Program-made: the position numbers and the translations under genes | Shown: one piece after another, positions 6,799 to 8,090 of the stretch | Layout of the letters: each line of letters starts with the position of its first letter | How positions within the stretch are numbered: the stretch's first letter is position 1 | Source: an uncultured Hungatella sp. | GTDB taxonomy: Bacteria; Bacillota; Clostridia; Lachnospirales; Lachnospiraceae | Assembly (NCBI GenBank): GCA_959018155.1 | Contig: CAUEKH010000099.1 | Coordinates: forward strand, 1-8,090 | Length of the DNA stretch: 8,090 bases | Direction of reading: 5' to 3' | The notes under the pieces: generated by a model | The model's input: only the letters and a program-made list of their open reading frames with translations | Told to the model about the DNA's origin: nothing | Databases searched by the model: none

Positions 6799-7060
6799 GA
6801 ATTCCCGTGTTACCACTTTAATTTATCCGCGCCTCACGACACGGACCTTATCGGCTGCGGTCCGCACCAGGATATAAATGGCGGCGGATTTACAGTCTTA
6901 CACGATAACGGGTGTAACCGTCAAAGCTTAAAGGCCGGCAGATGCCGCTTGAGCCACTTCAGCTTTGCTGCTCCAAGACCATGTTCAGCAGGGCTTCCAT
7001 CTCCCTTTTCAGCTCCCGGGAGTCTCTGTACTGGAAGAAACCTTCTTACTCTTCTTTTCT
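6754..7060 (-). ncRNA. T-box riboswitch controlling metG (predicted Met specifier)
   Basis: The leader shows the T-box parts in order on the minus strand. Stem I has GAAGAGTAAG with its AGTA (7050-7047), the distal AGAGACTCCCGGGAGCTG (7027-7010), and GAACATGGT in the specifier position, giving ATG at 6982-6980 as the likely Met codon. A hairpin CGGC/GCCG and the conserved GACGGTTACACCCGTTATC (6922-6904) follow. The T-box itself is AAAGTGGTAACACGGG (6819-6804). The antiterminator pairs AAAG (6819-6816) with CTTT (6794-6791) and ACGGG (6808-6804) with CCCGT (6799-6795), leaving the 7-nt bulge TGGTAAC. The TGGT of the bulge can pair with ACCA, the 3' end of an uncharged tRNA with discriminator A, as expected for tRNA-Met. 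Class assignment is firm; the exact specifier is inferred from position and agrees with the downstream gene. Confidence 0.93.
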
Positions 7061-7107
7061 TTGCATTCTATCGTATTTTCTTTACTGGTAATTCTTTGGT
7101 AATTCTT

Positions 7108-7136
7108 AGTGTAATGGTTTCATTTGGGTTTGTCAA
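7108..7136 (-). promoter_or_regulatory. Sigma-A type promoter of the metG leader and operon
   Basis: A perfect -35 box TTGACA (7136-7131) is separated by 17 nt from TACACT (7113-7108), which matches TATAAT at four of six positions. Transcription would begin near 7101, about 40 nt before Stem I of the T-box. No other comparable promoter is seen in the operon. Confidence 0.85.
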
Positions 7137-7364
7137 GCGGGTTTGCGGTGAAAAATATGCGAAACGCCCGGTTATTAAGCCTTCTGTCCCGATAGCAGCG
7201 CCTGAAAATTCTGTTTTGACAGTCTAAAATAAACGAGAAACAGACCGTTCTCTCCGCGCCACATCTTTACGTTATTTTAGTTGTTGGGTATTATTGATAG
7301 ATTAATCTCATGGACCAGACCCTGAAAGGGTCTGGCAGATCTCTTTCAGATAGAATTACAGATA
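7137..7364. other. Intergenic stretch between the Rpn-type gene and the metG promoter
   Basis: I see no coding region here. A plus-strand TTGACA at 7216-7221 has no good -10 box at the right distance. The only clear structure is the hairpin at 7315-7335. Confidence 0.5.
7315..7335 (-). terminator. Perfect 8-bp hairpin after the Rpn-type gene, weak terminator candidate
   Basis: CCAGACCC and GGGTCTGG pair perfectly around a 5-nt loop, 30 nt after the stop codon of the nuclease gene. On the minus strand the hairpin is followed by TCCATGAG instead of a uridine tract, so intrinsic termination is uncertain. It may mark the 3' end of that transcript. Confidence 0.4.
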
Positions 7365-8090
7365 TTACTTCAGATGATATTTCTCCAACATAGCGGCCAA
7401 AAAATCTTTCTCCGCCTTCAGACGCGGAATTTCCTGGGCCAGGCCGTCATTGCTCATGAGTGTCACTAACTGCAGTATCAACTCCTGACCTTCTTCCTTT
7501 CCTGCGGTCCTGCCTTCCTCTAGCCCGGCTGTTTCACGCTCTTTTAGCATTTCTTCCATCGTCATATACTTTTCCTCCAGTTCACGGCTGCGTTTCAATG
7601 CAGTTACTCTCTGGTGCAGTTCCCGTATCTTCTCATCCCCGCTGTCTTTCGCCACCTGTTCTGTGGAATTCTCAACATACTTTAAGAACTGAATCAACTC
7701 CCGGGGAACCTCCTCGTCATTCGTACCTTTGGTGTTCAGGAAAATTCTCCTGGCTCCGTCTCCCAGTGCTTCTCCCGTTTCCGCACAGCGTTCCTCAAAT
7801 ACATATCGGTATAACCCCGACGAAAACGGGTCGTATGTACAGATGAAAATGATAAAGCTCGGCGGAAGCTGATTAAAATTCTCTCCCGGCTTTAACTCTG
7901 CCACATCCAGCTCCGCCTGATGAAAGCGGCTTCGTTTCGGCAACTCTGATTTGTGAGAATTCTGCATCTCCATGTTGTAAGATACATCCACTTCGTCGCG
8001 CGCATAGACATCAAACCGCACATACCGGAAATTCTTAGAGAAAAGAATACTTCTCTCCGTCCTCACCTTCACCGGGCCGATTGGCATCCC
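7365..8090 (-). CDS. Rpn family recombination-promoting nuclease/putative transposase (PD-(D/E)XK), N-terminus outside window
   Basis: The reading frame is open to the window edge, so the start at 8087 is probably an internal Met. About 60 residues, including the usual first helix, are likely missing. Counted from that Met, VRFDVYARD (D26) and NMEMQ (E40, Q42) form the catalytic D...ExQ of this PD-(D/E)XK group. PKRSRFHQAELD, the FIIFICTYDPF block and GARRIFLNTKG follow, all typical of the family. The last third is charged and probably helical or coiled (about 150-240), with the Gly/Glu-rich GLEEGRTAGKEEGQE linker common in Rpn proteins. E. coli Rpn proteins have DNA endonuclease activity and promote recA-independent recombination; many clostridial copies are annotated as transposases, but transposition is not shown. 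The gene lies in the same direction as metG but upstream of the metG promoter, so it is a separate unit. Confidence 0.88.
   Translation of the reverse strand, partial: GMPIGPVKVRTERSILFSKNFRYVRFDVYARDEVDVSYNMEMQNSHKSELPKRSRFHQAELDVAELKPGENFNQLPPSFIIFICTYDPFSSGLYRYVFEERCAETGEALGDGARRIFLNTKGTNDEEVPRELIQFLKYVENSTEQVAKDSGDEKIRELHQRVTALKRSRELEEKYMTMEEMLKERETAGLEEGRTAGKEEGQELILQLVTLMSNDGLAQEIPRLKAEKDFLAAMLEKYHLK

Noticed and set aside
7216..7238. Plus-strand promoter beginning with TTGACA
   Set aside because: There is no -10 box at 16-18 nt, and the T-box leader on the other strand follows instead of a gene.

Overview
The window looks like a chromosomal piece of an anaerobic, gut-type clostridium, most likely Lachnospiraceae (inference). 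The supports are protein style, strong GGAGG-type ribosome binding sites, a T-box in front of metG, a TraX-family membrane protein and an Rpn-family nuclease. Every protein gene I can support lies on the minus strand, so the region reads from right to left.

Right edge (about 8090-7365): the C-terminal part of an Rpn-type PD-(D/E)XK nuclease/putative transposase that enters from outside the window. A short hairpin follows it. Then comes a clear sigma-A promoter (TTGACA, 17 nt, TACACT at 7136-7108), which opens a long leader of about 470 nt. The leader holds a complete T-box riboswitch: Stem I with a candidate ATG (Met) specifier, an antiterminator with a TGGT bulge, and a competing intrinsic terminator. 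Between terminator and start codon lie a short repeat cluster, a perfect 16-bp palindrome and a small hairpin beside the ribosome binding site.

Middle (6631-1947): metG (methionyl-tRNA synthetase) - traX-like membrane protein - tatD (metal-dependent hydrolase) - rsmA (16S rRNA dimethyladenosine transferase) - ohyA-like oleate hydratase. Gaps shrink from about 90 to about 30 nt and I see no convincing terminator between the genes, so I infer one transcription unit governed by the methionine T-box. metG-tatD-rsmA is the classic Firmicutes translation/RNA maturation cluster. Here the usual rnmV (RNase M5) between tatD and rsmA is absent, a traX-like gene is inserted, and an oleate hydratase is appended. 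The oleate hydratase has a hydrophobic N-terminus and a methionine where the catalytic glutamate of well-studied family members sits.

Left edge (1-about 210): a GC-rich stretch (about 68% by hand count) with no credible protein gene. Its nested inverted repeats look like a structured non-coding RNA, more likely on the plus strand and convergent with the operon. I cannot assign it to a known class with certainty; it is the best candidate in the window for something not yet described.
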